From: Hermatobates lingyangjiaoensis
Taxonomy: Eukaryota; Arthropoda; Insecta; Hemiptera; Hermatobatidae
Reading direction: 5' to 3'
Assembly (NCBI GenBank): GCA_026182355.1
Contig: JAPFBL010000308.1
Span: 293,501-357,500 of the forward strand
DNA: 64,000 nt
Positions within the stretch are counted from its first letter, which is position 1. Each line of letters opens with the position of its first letter. Shown piece after piece: positions 53,580-63,834 of the stretch. The position numbers and the translations under genes were made by a program. The notes under the pieces were generated by a model, which saw nothing but the letters and a program-made list of their open reading frames with translations, had not been told where the DNA came from and searched no databases.

Positions 53580-53990
53580 TGTTCCATTTTTCGAATTTCA
53601 AAGAAAAGTTTAGAAGCTAGTATTGCCTTAGCGATTGATGATGTTCTGATAGGTGAAGTTTCAGATAAATACAAATTCAGTAAACCTGGTGCATATAAGA
53701 AGGATGAGTGTAAGATATACGTTTTTGAAAATCTATCCAATGTGTGCAGAGTACAAAGAAAAATTACAGAAGAAAGAAAATTTCGAAACATTTGTATTTA
53801 TAACATAACTATCTATGTCAAAGCTTATTATCAGGCAACCAATGCCCAGAAAGCACCCAATAATGATTTATCATTTCTTAAAGAGTACGAATCTTATAAA
53901 TTAACAATTCAGCTAGCCAATGTCGCCTTAAAATAGTTTTTGAATCATTTATGGTACCTTAGTCCGGAACAAGTTCACTAGAGCTGAATG
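53580..53990 (+). pseudogene. Decayed ORF of a repeat-associated protein family
   Basis: One frame stays open for 119 codons from 53580 to TAG at 53934-53936 without any ATG. It reads SIALAIDDVLIGEVSDKY, KFSKPGAYKKDECKIYVF, then IYVKAYYQATNAQK, APNNDLSFLKEYESYKL and ANVALK. After the stop the same frame gives FLNHLWYLSPEQVH. The combination 'PGAYH.ARWM', 'APNNDL.FLK' and 'HLWYLS(P/E)E' is one I associate with uncharacterised proteins repeated in many arthropod and hydrozoan genomes. I cannot name the element. This copy has lost part of the family core (the ARWM segment) and is stopped. Confidence 0.5.
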
Positions 53991-54148
53991 ATTAAAAACT
54001 CATATTATTCTCTTTTATTTGAATGTCTCCTCCGATGGATACAGTACAACACTGTTTTAAATATACTCACTCGTATACAGATTTATTCAAACTTTTTCGC
54101 TAATATTTCCAATAAAGTTTTAATTTATTTCATATAGTAGAAACTATA

Positions 54149-54423
54149 TTGATAATTGAGCCGTTTATTTTGAAAGTGGCCTAATTCCATTTTCCAAAAA
54201 AATTTAGCTAGCTATTTAAATAATTACATTTTTGCGTTATCTTTACCTTTTGCAGCAAATTGTACAAAATTTATTTAAAATTACTAAGAATTTTTATAAC
54301 AAAAATTAGTTGATAAATAAAATGACAATATTTTTAAATTTTGTAAAACGCAAACCCTTAAATATCTCGATTTTAACATAAATGGAATTAGGCCACTTTC
54401 AAAATAAGCGGCTCAATTATCAA
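54149..54423. mobile_element. MITE with about 42-bp TIRs
   Basis: TTGATAATTGAGCCG..TTTTGAAAGTGGCCTAATTCC on the left is mirrored by GGAATTAGGCCACTTTCAAA..CGGCTCAATTATCAA on the right. 275 bp, AT-rich middle, no ORF. No clear TSD, so the superfamily is open. Confidence 0.8.
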
Positions 54424-54986
54424 AGCGTAAGAATATATATATATAAAAAAAAAAGTTTCAACGATGTATAATTTCAAATAAAATATCTTTTGTATACAGA
54501 GAAAACTTTTGTGGAATAAAGACAGGAATGAGTTAGACAAGTTAGTGTGATGATGAATGAACCGAAACTGCACCAAAACTTAAGAGGTTAGCCCCATAAG
54601 TCTGTCTTACTTCCTAGTGAGCCAGCCACTCTTTTACTCTCTTAATGACCTACTTGCAATCTTTATTTGCTTTATTACATATAACAAGCTTCTTTTAATC
54701 AGTTAAATAGAAATCGCCCAAAACATTATAATCTGTTTTTATTTTGAATCAAACTGTTTACTTTAATAATTGAAAAATATCTTTACTAGTTACATTATTT
54801 TCTTTTTTCTATAAAATTGAGTGAACATTTTTATAGGTTCAAGATAATAATGATGTAATTATTCATTATTGGTATTTATATAAGATTGTAAGGGAATTAA
54901 TAGTTGCATTTTAAGTTTGACGCAAAAACTTATCTATTAGCTTCTTCTACAAAAAAGGAGTAGTGATTCACACTTAACATTATTAT
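54424..54986. other. No gene recognised
   Basis: AT-rich, with a small TA tract at 54433-54444. Confidence 0.5.
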
Positions 54987-55125
54987 AGGGGGCCAGGTCA
55001 GCTCAGTGGTTAACGCACTTGCCTCTAAACTGGTATGTCTGGGGTTCGATCCCCACCTGGCCATAGATTTATTCACGCGGAAGATGAATAAATCTCAGCA
55101 CGTCATTCCTTGGAGAGGATGTTAT
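54987..55125 (+). mobile_element. SINE1, 5' part
   Basis: GGCCAGGTCAGCTCAGTGG (A-box) and GGGGTTCGATCCCCACC (B-box), then the first part of the body to GGAGAGGATGTTA. Repeat J follows directly, so the SINE is truncated or chimaeric. Confidence 0.8.
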
Positions 55126-55530
55126 ACCTGTTTTAACTTTATATGTGTTCCTAAGCCTTTCAGCTATATAACCACCAAAAATCAAATCAGGCCGACTAGT
55201 AACCACCTCTAGTGTCAACTGTTTTGACTTTATATATGTTCCTAAGACTTTCGGCTATATAACCTGTTTTGATATTAAGGCGTGTACCCAGCTTTTCAGC
55301 CATATCACGAATAATAGCAGAACAGATCGATGCCTTTTTTTACGTGAAAACTCTTTCGCCGCATCTCGGGGACAAAAGCCCTAGCTTCGGCTATATAACC
55401 ACCAAAAATGAAATCAGGCCGACTAGTTTAACGTGCTGCCCTTTAGCCACTTTAGATTACTCCAAAGTGCTCGAGGTGACCACGCGGAGGCGGGCCCGCA
55501 CGATACTACGTCGTGCATCAAGACTTACTT
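55126..55530 (+). repeat. Repeat J
   Basis: Contains the word TTTTGACTTTATATATGTTCC..GGCTATATAACC two to three times, and ATCAGGCCGACTAG twice, then a GC-rich end (ACGCGGAGGCGGGCCCGC). 24450-24625 is a partial reverse copy. A short open frame across it has no family resemblance. Confidence 0.7.
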
Positions 55531-55619
55531 CACGCATCAGTAACAGGTCAGCGTACTCAAATCGAGAAAAAAAAACAATTTGCCAGATACTTAACTTTTT
55601 ACCTTACAGCAGGGAAAAA

Positions 55620-55630
55620 GGGGGGGGGGG
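55620..55630 (+). repeat. Poly-G run of 11
   Basis: G run directly before the SINE2 body, as at 33801-33812. Confidence 0.95.
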
Positions 55631-55865
55631 AGCTTCCATCGGTCCCGAACCTCTTCGATATCAGGCACTTCTTAAAGAGCCCCTACTTTGAATACATTGG
55701 AGTTAGACAAAATTTAGGGACTTCCAATGTAGAATCAACAGGCAACTCACCCATTACTAAAATTGGGTGCCAAATACTAAATGAGCCACACTTTCCGCCC
55801 CCTCAAACAACACTAAAATGTGAAAGCCTTATAAGTGTGAGCGTTGGTAAAAACAAACAAACTTA
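55631..55865 (+). mobile_element. SINE2, headless
   Basis: CCATCGGTCCCGAACCTC.., ACTTCTTAAAGAGCCCCTAC, then the SINE2 tail CCATTACTAAAATTGGGTGCC, GTGAGCGTTGGTAAAAAC and an AAACAAAC end. Confidence 0.7.
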
Positions 55866-56317
55866 ACATTACCATAATAAACGCATGATCAAACTTATTG
55901 AGAATCGATTTAATATTTGATTCATTCTAAAGTGCTTATCGTTATTTTATAATAGTTTTTAATCATTGCCACACAAAGTATACAGACTGTTCATTCTATG
56001 ATAATGATAAAATGACCTTATGATTCTATAAACCTAATAACTGATCTTTTAAGTGTAATATTTCCTCTTCTAGCATTATAAATTCAGAAAAGGCTTATTA
56101 TTCAATATTCTTAATAAGACTGTTAATAAATTCAGAAAAGGTTTATCATTCAATATTCTGAATAACACTGTTAATAATATATATGAGTAATTGCTAATTG
56201 TAAATGACATGATTTTAATTATATTTAATAATAATAGAAAATTATAAATCAGTTAAGATTATTTACCTTGAAGATAAACTGGTGGAGGAACACTTCTGCA
56301 ATTGTTTATGTTTTCAG
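55866..56317. other. No gene recognised
   Basis: AT-rich. A local duplication, ATTCAGAAAAGG(C/T)TTAT.. CAATATTCT, lies at about 56085-56165. Confidence 0.5.
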
Positions 56318-56474
56318 AAGTAGTTTGGAGCAAGAATTATCGGTTGCATCTGTGTACCTGCTGAATATTATCGAGGATACAGTAGAACGGGAGTTGAAAG
56401 CTACTGCACTGCTGAGGAGATGTGAATGATGTGAGGACTACATCATCCTAGGCTCTCGAATAAATCAGCTGCAG
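56318..56474 (+). CDS. Exon-like block with in-frame TGA
   Basis: A 157-nt block between a clear acceptor (TTTATGTTTTCAG, ending 56317) and a donor (CTGCAG|GTAAAT at 56475). One frame reads SSLEQELSVASVYLLNIIED, TVERELKATALLRRCE, then TGA, then CEDYIILGSRINQLQ. Codon use is GC-richer than the surroundings. Alternatives: a pseudogene exon, an exon that ends at an earlier GTGAAT, or a recoded TGA. The last is unlikely without more evidence. No family recognised. Confidence 0.35.
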
Positions 56475-57421
56475 GTAAATCTAGAAAAAAAGTGAAATAT
56501 TTCAATGTAAACATACAACATACATTCAAATCTTAGAATGTAAAATGAATTCATGAATATAATCACCACTCTTTAACACATAATCAAAAGGATTACACAG
56601 TGTCTAAACAAGTTAAGAAAATTTAACCATGGTTTTGGTGATAAAACTTTTATTAATTCTTACAATCACGTCTCTTAGAATGAGGCAGAAATTGCTTGCT
56701 GACAAAGTACTTTCAAAGTAAGGATTACTCTTTTTTTTCAAACCCCTGAACATGAATGAATCTCTGTGGTTTTAGTGAATTGTAGGACATTCATTACTGA
56801 TTGGTGTACAACCATTTGTCATCTTGACTCATTATTAAATGCCATAGAATCATCCTCCACCATTATCAGCTATGTCTTATTCGGTTTAAAAATCTCAATT
56901 CAACTGAGCTCAAATTTGTAAAGAAAATAATAAATCTTCAAAGCTTTTTGTTTAAAAATATATATGGAATGTCTAATCTGACATTTTTTTTTGTCTTAAC
57001 TATCACATTTGTAAGCATCAATTTACTTTAAACGGAGAATGCGACTTTGATTGAAAGTATTCATTCAGAGTGAATGCGAGAAAATCGACGTTAAAGATAA
57101 TAACAGTGAGAGATACTTCTCCAACAATATTTATAAAGTTCATTAAACAACTTAAATCAAAAGTGATCTTTAAAAACTGCACAATAGAAGGGAAGCACAA
57201 AAGAACAGAAACGATTTGATGAAACTCAAAACCTCAGTTTAGTAATATGTCAAATTTTGTCTAGAATAATTATTTCAATTTTGTTATAACTGATAAAATA
57301 GATGTTATATTAAAAATATGATTATTTATGAGTTTGATAATACTTTATCAAAGAGTTTAAAATAAAGCCAAAACTAAAATTGATTCTCAACTAGTTGGAA
57401 CTTATTATTACTTATAGAAAC
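56475..57421. other. No gene recognised
   Basis: AT-rich, nothing supported. Confidence 0.5.
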
Positions 57422-57433
57422 TAAATTAGGATT

Positions 57434-57659
57434 TATATTATTAATATGGTAAACCGTCATACATCGTAAGATGATCTTGGAGTCGTTGGAGCGCTTTCGG
57501 ACGTTATCCATCTTCGATTGCGAGTAGGTTAGTTGCGATCGAAGATGGATAACGTCCGAAAGCGCTCCAACGACTCCAAGATCATCTTACGATGTATGAC
57601 GGTTTGCCATATTAATAATATAAAACATACTAACCTCAGTAGTAATAATAATATGCATG
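57434..57659. mobile_element. PLE-P foldback with 12-bp TSD
   Basis: Nearly perfect arms: GTAAACCGTCATACATCG..GGAGCGCTTTCGG and the inverse, meeting near GATTGCGAGTAGGTTAGTTGC. Tail CATACTAACCTCAGTAG..ATATGCATG. Exact TAAATTAGGATT at 57422-57433 and 57660-57671. Higher arm identity than the 47.1-kb copy, so probably younger. Confidence 0.85.
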
Positions 57660-57671
57660 TAAATTAGGATT

Positions 57672-57963
57672 ATATGTATGAAAATTTCTTTAAGAAGTAT
57701 TTTGGAGTGTAAATCAGTTCAGATTTTCATACTTCAGAAACTTGTGTGCATAAGTTTTCTATGTCACAGTTAATATTATATCCACTTTTTATATCTTTAA
57801 TATTTATTATTATATTTAGTTATTTTTTTGCATTTCATCTTCATTTAGTCTTATATCTGTTGAATTTGTTAATCAGTTTTAATAATTTTGTAATTTTTGT
57901 AAAGCTCTTTTAAGTAAAAGACATAAATTTACTTTAACAAAAATTGATTTTTTTTTTTTTTTT
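57672..57963. other. No gene recognised
   Basis: AT-rich, ending in a T run that marks the start of the large duplication. Confidence 0.5.
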
Positions 57964-58792
57964 GTAAACATTAGATGGTTTTCTAGAGATGCTCGTTGAG
58001 GGCCAGGAATGAACTTCTGCCACTACTGGACTACTACTGAAGTTCAGTAATACTTCTGAACTTCAGCAGAACTCCTGAAGTTCCATTTAATGAATGAAGC
58101 AAGACAATGAATTGTAATCACAACATTATTCCTATGGGATTCTTTTTTTATTTTAGTTAGCTACCTAAAATAAGATTAAATAATGATTTAAACTCTAATC
58201 AAAACAGATAATATATTAGCCTTGAGTGATCAATCATGTGAGAACATGTGTCAAACTGTCAAAACTGAAAACATATTAATTTCAATAGAGCCTAATTAAA
58301 ATTACTTAAAATGATATACGTTTATCAGATCTTAGAATGTAATATTATAAGGGGTATTGATCCATGAAGAATTGACGTTAAAACTTTGAAAATTATTCAA
58401 TATCATTTTGAATAAACATAATTTTGCAATATTTTTTTTTCTTCGAGCTTTCAAAAACTGCAAATCATAAAGCTATTCTAGTTATTTATGCAAAACGGAA
58501 TAAGATGAAAGCGGTTTTGAAGCAATTCAGAGTGCAGTAGCACTATAGCAATGACATTCCAGGAGTGCTTGGCTCTGGTGCAACGATCCAGTCGAGAGCC
58601 TGAAATGCGTTCCCGCCCAGATAAATCACTACCATATGTTAGCCGCATAGCAAAATGAGTATAAATTATTCAATTGATTGGACCTGATCAAAGAAAAAAA
58701 CCAAACCGTTATAAATCGCATATTTCTGTCATCAAAATCATTCTTTTCCTAAAAAGAAAAACTCCATATATATATATATATACATATATAAA

Positions 58793-58962
58793 AAGATTTC
58801 ACATAAACACGTGAAACAACAATCAATGATCAAAATACAATAAGAAAATGGGAAAGCAAGACTATTTTCTTATAAATTATATAAATATTTATATTATAGC
58901 AATATATTATATAGCTTATTATAGCAAGACTTTCCCATTTTCTTATTTGGTTTTGATCATTG
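58793..58962. mobile_element. PLE-A foldback variant, unit 1
   Basis: The arms keep only the terminal part (AGATTTCACATAAACACGTG.. ..GGGAAAGCAAGACTA and its inverse). The CTGACGA block is missing; the AT-rich centre (ATTATAGCAATATATTATA) is different. Confidence 0.7.
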
Positions 58963-59967
58963 ATATATATATATATATATATATATTATTATTACAAGGG
59001 TTCAATTTTATTAAAACCTATGCCTATTTTAATTTTTACACTTTTTCGGGTTAATTTTTTTTCCCATCTTTCTGACCTCTGGCTTCCAAGAGTTCGGGAC
59101 TAGATTGGTATGAAATATAAAAATACTAATTGTATATTAAATCTTTATATATATATAATATATATTTTATATAGTAATAAGAAACACACTAAAATTTCAT
59201 AAAGATAATAGTAAATCTGGTTTTGGCAATACAAAAAACTGATCGTAATGTATAACTTAAATTAGTTACTTTCCTTTAACTCTAACATAAGAATTAAATT
59301 TTATGATAATTCCCCAAACTAAGTTATTATAATATTTATGTGGAAATTAAAAACAATTCATAAGAATTCATGAACTTAGAAATAAACTCCGAAAACTGAA
59401 AACTTAAAACTATAACCTAATATAAATTTTTAGTTACTTAAAATAACAAAAAAAAATCATGTTTTATTAATTTTTTCACTCAAAAATCTTGAAAAATGAA
59501 ATATAATTTAAAGAATTATTAAATTAGTGACCAACGGTTGAAATGACATTTCATTTATGATAAGGTATATAATATACTCATGTATGATAAGGTGACATAA
59601 CTGACTGCTTAAGCTTGCCCTGTCATTTAGTCTACCAGGTGAATCGCACCCACTTGACAGTCTGTCTGGATTATATTCCAATAGCCTTGCCTACAAATGT
59701 TAACAGCAACTAAACAGATAATATTTTAACACATTTCTTCTTAAACTTCCTTGCTCATCATGACTTGCTTTGCCTTTTGTTCTTTTTTCTATTTTCCTTC
59801 TTTAATACTCCCTCTTTCTTTCCTCTCTTCTCATACACTATATTAGATGTCAGATTTCACTTGTTTCAATTTAAGTGTGTCTCTAACAAATACCTGTTGT
59901 TTTGGTTGAATGATCTTAGTTCCCACTTATGAATTCCTTCCTGTAGCTTAGACTTGCTATATATTTA

Positions 59968-60184
59968 TAAAAAAGATTGCAAATAAACACGTGAAATAAC
60001 AATCAATAATCAAACCACAATAAGAAATGGGAAAACCAGACTAAGATCTTTCAACCGTAACAAGCGGTCTTCGTCAGAGTTTTTGACGACACGTTGGGTT
60101 TTTGACTCTGACGAAGACCGCTTGTTACGGTTGAAAGATCTCAGTCTGGTTTTCCCATTTTTTATTGTTGTTTTGATCATTGAA
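59968..60184. mobile_element. PLE-A foldback, unit 1
   Basis: Arms with GTCTTCGTCAGAGTTTTTG | ACGACACGTTGGG | TTTTTGACTCTGACGAAGAC. Both motif copies are intact, with AGTCTGG in place of AGTCTTG. TA follows, then PLE-C. Confidence 0.78.
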
Positions 60185-60224
60185 TAAATATAATATATAT
60201 TATATATATATAAAAAATATATAT

Positions 60225-60480
60225 ATATAACTTTAAATTACACAAAGAACGACACAGAAAAGAGAATACAAAAAAAACTTACAGAATTCAATATTTCGAA
60301 CTGTTGTTCGTCATCAGGAGAGAAGACTAGAAGAGAGGAACGAAGTGAAGAGGATCTCCCCACGTCGAAGAACGGAGCGCGAATGAAGAAATAAAGAGTC
60401 AACCGAAGAGAGCGCACTAGCGTAAAAAAGGAGCTAGGCACTAAACGTCGGAGAACGGAGAAAGCAAAAACAATAGATAA
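60225..60480 (-). mobile_element. PLE-C 3' UTR and terminus
   Basis: On the minus strand: ATTCGCGCTCCGTTCTTCGA, CTCCTGATGACGAACAACAG, TTCGAAATATTGAATTC, then the AATTTAAAGTTATATATA end in a TA tract. CTGATGA, stem CGAAC/GTTCG, AAAT. It continues the decayed coding part below. Confidence 0.75.
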
Positions 60481-60660
60481 AATTATAAAATTAAAAATTA
60501 TAAAAAAGGAAATAATAAAAAAATAAAATAAAATAAAAAATAAAAAAATAAAAATAAAAAAATATATAATAAAAAAAGGAAAAAAAATAATGAAATAAAA
60601 AAAATATATATATGAATATGAATATATAAGTTAAAAATAAAAGGAAAAACAAATAAAAGT
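60481..60660. repeat. A-rich low-complexity tract
   Basis: AAATAAAA-type runs on + (T-rich on minus) between the PLE-C coding remnant and its terminus; possibly expanded UTR sequence. Confidence 0.8.
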
Positions 60661-60679
60661 TAACGCTTCTGATTTAAAC

Positions 60680-61330
60680 CGGGATCTGATCGGGCCCCCA
60701 ATAACCATATGTGGGCCTCCTCAGACGCTCTTAATGTCAAACTACGGTCATCAGTGGTCACTAGCTTAATGATTTGAACAGTAAAGCAGTCATTAAAAGA
60801 AAGGTTATGGCTATTGGCATGGATAGCTACAGGAAGCTGTTTGCGCTGACCGACCGAAGCTCTATGGTTGTTTCAAACGCTCATTGAGCTTGGTAGAAAG
60901 TCATACCAATGTAGAATGCTCCACATTGTCTACATTTCAGTCGGTAGACGCAATTCCTGGATGAGCAAGAGGTGGGGTTAGGGAGGGACGCGGAAAGAGT
61001 TGGTTGGTGAGGAAAGAAACGTGAAGGGTTAAACTAAAGGACAGGTAAGGCAGAGGCCGACGGCCGCATTTCTCCATACCACCATGCACCACCCTAAATC
61101 CCAGGAGTTCAAAGGGATCTGTGGGGAAAACAGGTTTCCTAAATTGGGAGGCTTTCTGAAGGACAGGCGAGGGGATTTTCGGAAGACGGAGGAGGTGGAG
61201 GGGGGAAGAGGACCAGGAGAGGGAAAATGTCCTTGATGATATTCCCGATCCTTGGGACCCCAGGAAAGAAAGTAGTTACGAGGAAGGGAAACTGTTGGGG
61301 TTCAGCGGCATCCTAGGAAGAATTAGATAA
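60680..61330 (-). pseudogene. PLE-C RT tail and GIY-YIG remnant
   Basis: On the minus strand, in shifting frames: GVPRIGNIIKDIFPLSWSSS, RKSPRLSFRKPPNLGNL (the 'RPPNL' segment that follows the RT in PLEs), RNCVYRLKCRQCGAFYIGMT (GIY as CVY, CxxC, YIG), and PVAIHANSHNLSFNDCFTV, then ARSDPGLNQKR. These are the connector, zinc-binding pair and endonuclease of a PLE of a lineage different from PLE-A. It is GC-richer than its surroundings, with frameshifts and stops. Only the 3' half of the element is present. Confidence 0.72.
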
Positions 61331-61349
61331 CACACCCCTTTATATATAA

Positions 61350-61562
61350 ATATATATATATATATATAATTTGTTATCAAATCGGCATTCGGTCAAATTT
61401 TCTAGGTTTAAAACACAAACTCACATTGCCGATGTTTCGGTTTTATTTTAAAATCTTTTTCATAGGCAGAATTAGAAATTTTTTTGACTAAGAAAATGAA
61501 ATTTACATTATTTAAAGGAACAACAATCTTAACTGGACAAAACCTTTGACTAGGCTATATAT
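61350..61562 (-). mobile_element. PLE-B end between TA runs
   Basis: On the minus strand: TTTTGTCCAGTTAAGATTGT, CTGCCTATGAAAAAGATTTT, ACCGAAACATCGGCAATG, AAATTTGACCGAATGCCG, ending at a TA tract. Same family as 39290-39477. Confidence 0.7.
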
Positions 61563-62429
61563 ATATATAATAATATATAAACTAGAATTTTTTTTGTAAA
61601 CATTAGATGGTTTTCTAGAGATGCTCGTTGAGGGCCAGGAATGAACTTCTGCCACTACTGGACTACTACTGAAGTTCAGTAATACTTCTGAACTTCAGCA
61701 GAACTCCTGAAGTTCCATTTAATGAATGAAGCAAGACAATGAATTGTAATCACAACATTATTCCTATGGGATTCTTTTTTTATTTTTAGTTTAGCTACCT
61801 AAAATAAGATTAAATAAATGATTTAAACTCTAATCAAAAACAGATAATATATTAGCCTTTGAGTGATCAATCATGTGAGAACATGTGTCAAACTGTCAAA
61901 ACTGAAAACATATTAATTTCAATAGAGCCTAATTAAAATTACTTAAAATGATATACGTTTTATCAGATCTTAGAATGTAATATTATAAGGGGTATTGATC
62001 CATGAAGAATTGACGTTAAAACTTTGAAAATTATTCAATATCAATTTTGAATAAACATAATTTTGCAATATTTTTTTTTTCTTCGAGCTTTCAAAAACTG
62101 CAAACATAAAGCTATTCTAGTTTATTTATGCAAAACGGAATAAGATGAAAGCGGTTTTGAAGCAATTCAGAGTGCAGTAGCACTATAGCAATGACATTCC
62201 AGGAGTGCTTGGCTCTGGTGCAACGATCCAGTCGAGAGCCTGAAATGCGTTCCCGCCCAGATAAATCACTACCATATGTTAGCCGCATAGCAAAATGAGT
62301 ATAAATTATTCAATTGATTGGACCTGATCAAAGAAAAAAACCAAACCGTTATAAATCGCATATTTCTGTCATCAAAATCATTCTTTTCCTAAAAAGAAAA
62401 ACTCCATATATATATATATACATATATAA

Positions 62430-62596
62430 AAAGATTTCACATAAACACGTGAAACAACAATCAATGATCAAAATACAATAAGAAAATGGGAAAGCAAGAC
62501 TATTTTCTTATATATATATATATATTATATTATAGCAATATATTATATAGCTTATTATAGCAAGACTTTCCCATTTTCTTATTGTGGTTTGATCAT

Positions 62597-62602
<6 letters not shown>
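62430..62602. mobile_element. PLE-A foldback variant, unit 2
   Basis: Counterpart of 58793-58962, with a TA-expanded centre and TTGTGGTTTGATCATTG intact at the right. Confidence 0.7.
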
Positions 62603-62629
<27 letters not shown>

Positions 62630-63592
62630 AGTTTTATTAAAACCTATGCCTATTTCTAATTTTACACTTTTTCGGGTTAATTTTTCCCATCTTCTGACCT
62701 CTGGCTTCCAAGAGTTCGGGACTAGATTGTATGAATATATAAATATACTAGATTGTATATATAAATCTTTATATATATATATATAATATATTTATATAGT
62801 AATAAGAATCACACTAAATTTCATAAAGATAATAGTAAATCTGGTTTTGGCAATACTAAAAACTGATCGTATGTAGTAACTTAAATTAGTTACTTTCCTT
62901 TAACTCTAACATAGAATTAAATTTTATGATAATTCCCCAAACTAAGTTATTAGTAATATTTATGTGGAAATTAAAACACATTCATAAGAATTCATGAACT
63001 TAGAAATAAGACTCCTGAAAACTGAAAACTTAAAACTATAACCTAATATAAATTTAGTTACTTAAAATAACAAAAAAAATCATGTTTTATTAATTTTTCA
63101 CTCAAAAATCTTGAAAAATGAAATATAATTTAAAGAATTATTAATTAGTGACCAACTGTTGAAATGACATTTCATTTATGATAAGGTATATAATATACTC
63201 ATGTATGATAAGGTGACATAACTGACTGCTTAAGCTTGCCCTGTCATTTAGTCTACCAGGTGAATCGCACCCACTTGACAGTCTGTCTGGATTATATTCC
63301 AATAGCCTTGCCTACAAGTGTTAACAGCAACTAACAGATAATATTTTAACACATTTCTTCTTAAACTTCCTTGCTCATCATGACTTGCTTTGCCTTTTGT
63401 TCTTTTTTCTATTTTCCTTCTTTAATACTCCCTCTTTCTTTCCTCTCTTCTCATACACTATATTAGATGTCAGATTTCACTTGTTTCAATTTAAGTGTGT
63501 CTCTAACAAATACCTGTTGTTTTGGTTGAATGATCTTAGTCCCACTTATGAATTCCTTCCTGTAGCTTAGACATTGCTATATATTTATAAAA

Positions 63593-63810
63593 AGATTGCA
63601 AATAAACACGTGAAATAACAATCAATAATCAAACCACAATAAGAAATGGGAAAACCAGACTAAGATCTTTCAACCGTAACAAGCGGTCTTCGTCAGAGTT
63701 TTTGACGACACGTTGGGTTTTTGACTCTGACGAAGACCGCTTGTTACGGTTGAAAGATCTCAGTCTGGTTTTTCCCCATTTTTTTTATTGTTGTTTGATC
63801 CATTGAATAT
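63593..63810. mobile_element. PLE-A foldback, unit 2
   Basis: Counterpart of 59968-60184, both motif copies intact. Confidence 0.78.
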
Positions 63811-63834
63811 ATATATATATATATAAATATAAAT

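Larger units (their letters stand above)
57964..61595 (+). repeat. Tandem duplication, unit 1
   Basis: From GTAAACATTAGATGGTTTTC onward this is repeated from 61596 (offset 3632 at the start, 3613 near the end of the overlap). It holds two PLE-A foldbacks, the decayed PLE-C and a PLE-B piece. Confidence 0.95.

Noticed and set aside
55269..55866. Two overlapping frames of 140 and 117 codons
   Set aside because: They span repeat J, a G run and SINE2; the translation is a patchwork without family resemblance.
60238..60441. 67-codon minus-strand frame
   Set aside because: Lies in the PLE-C 3' UTR and its structured end, not in the coding part.
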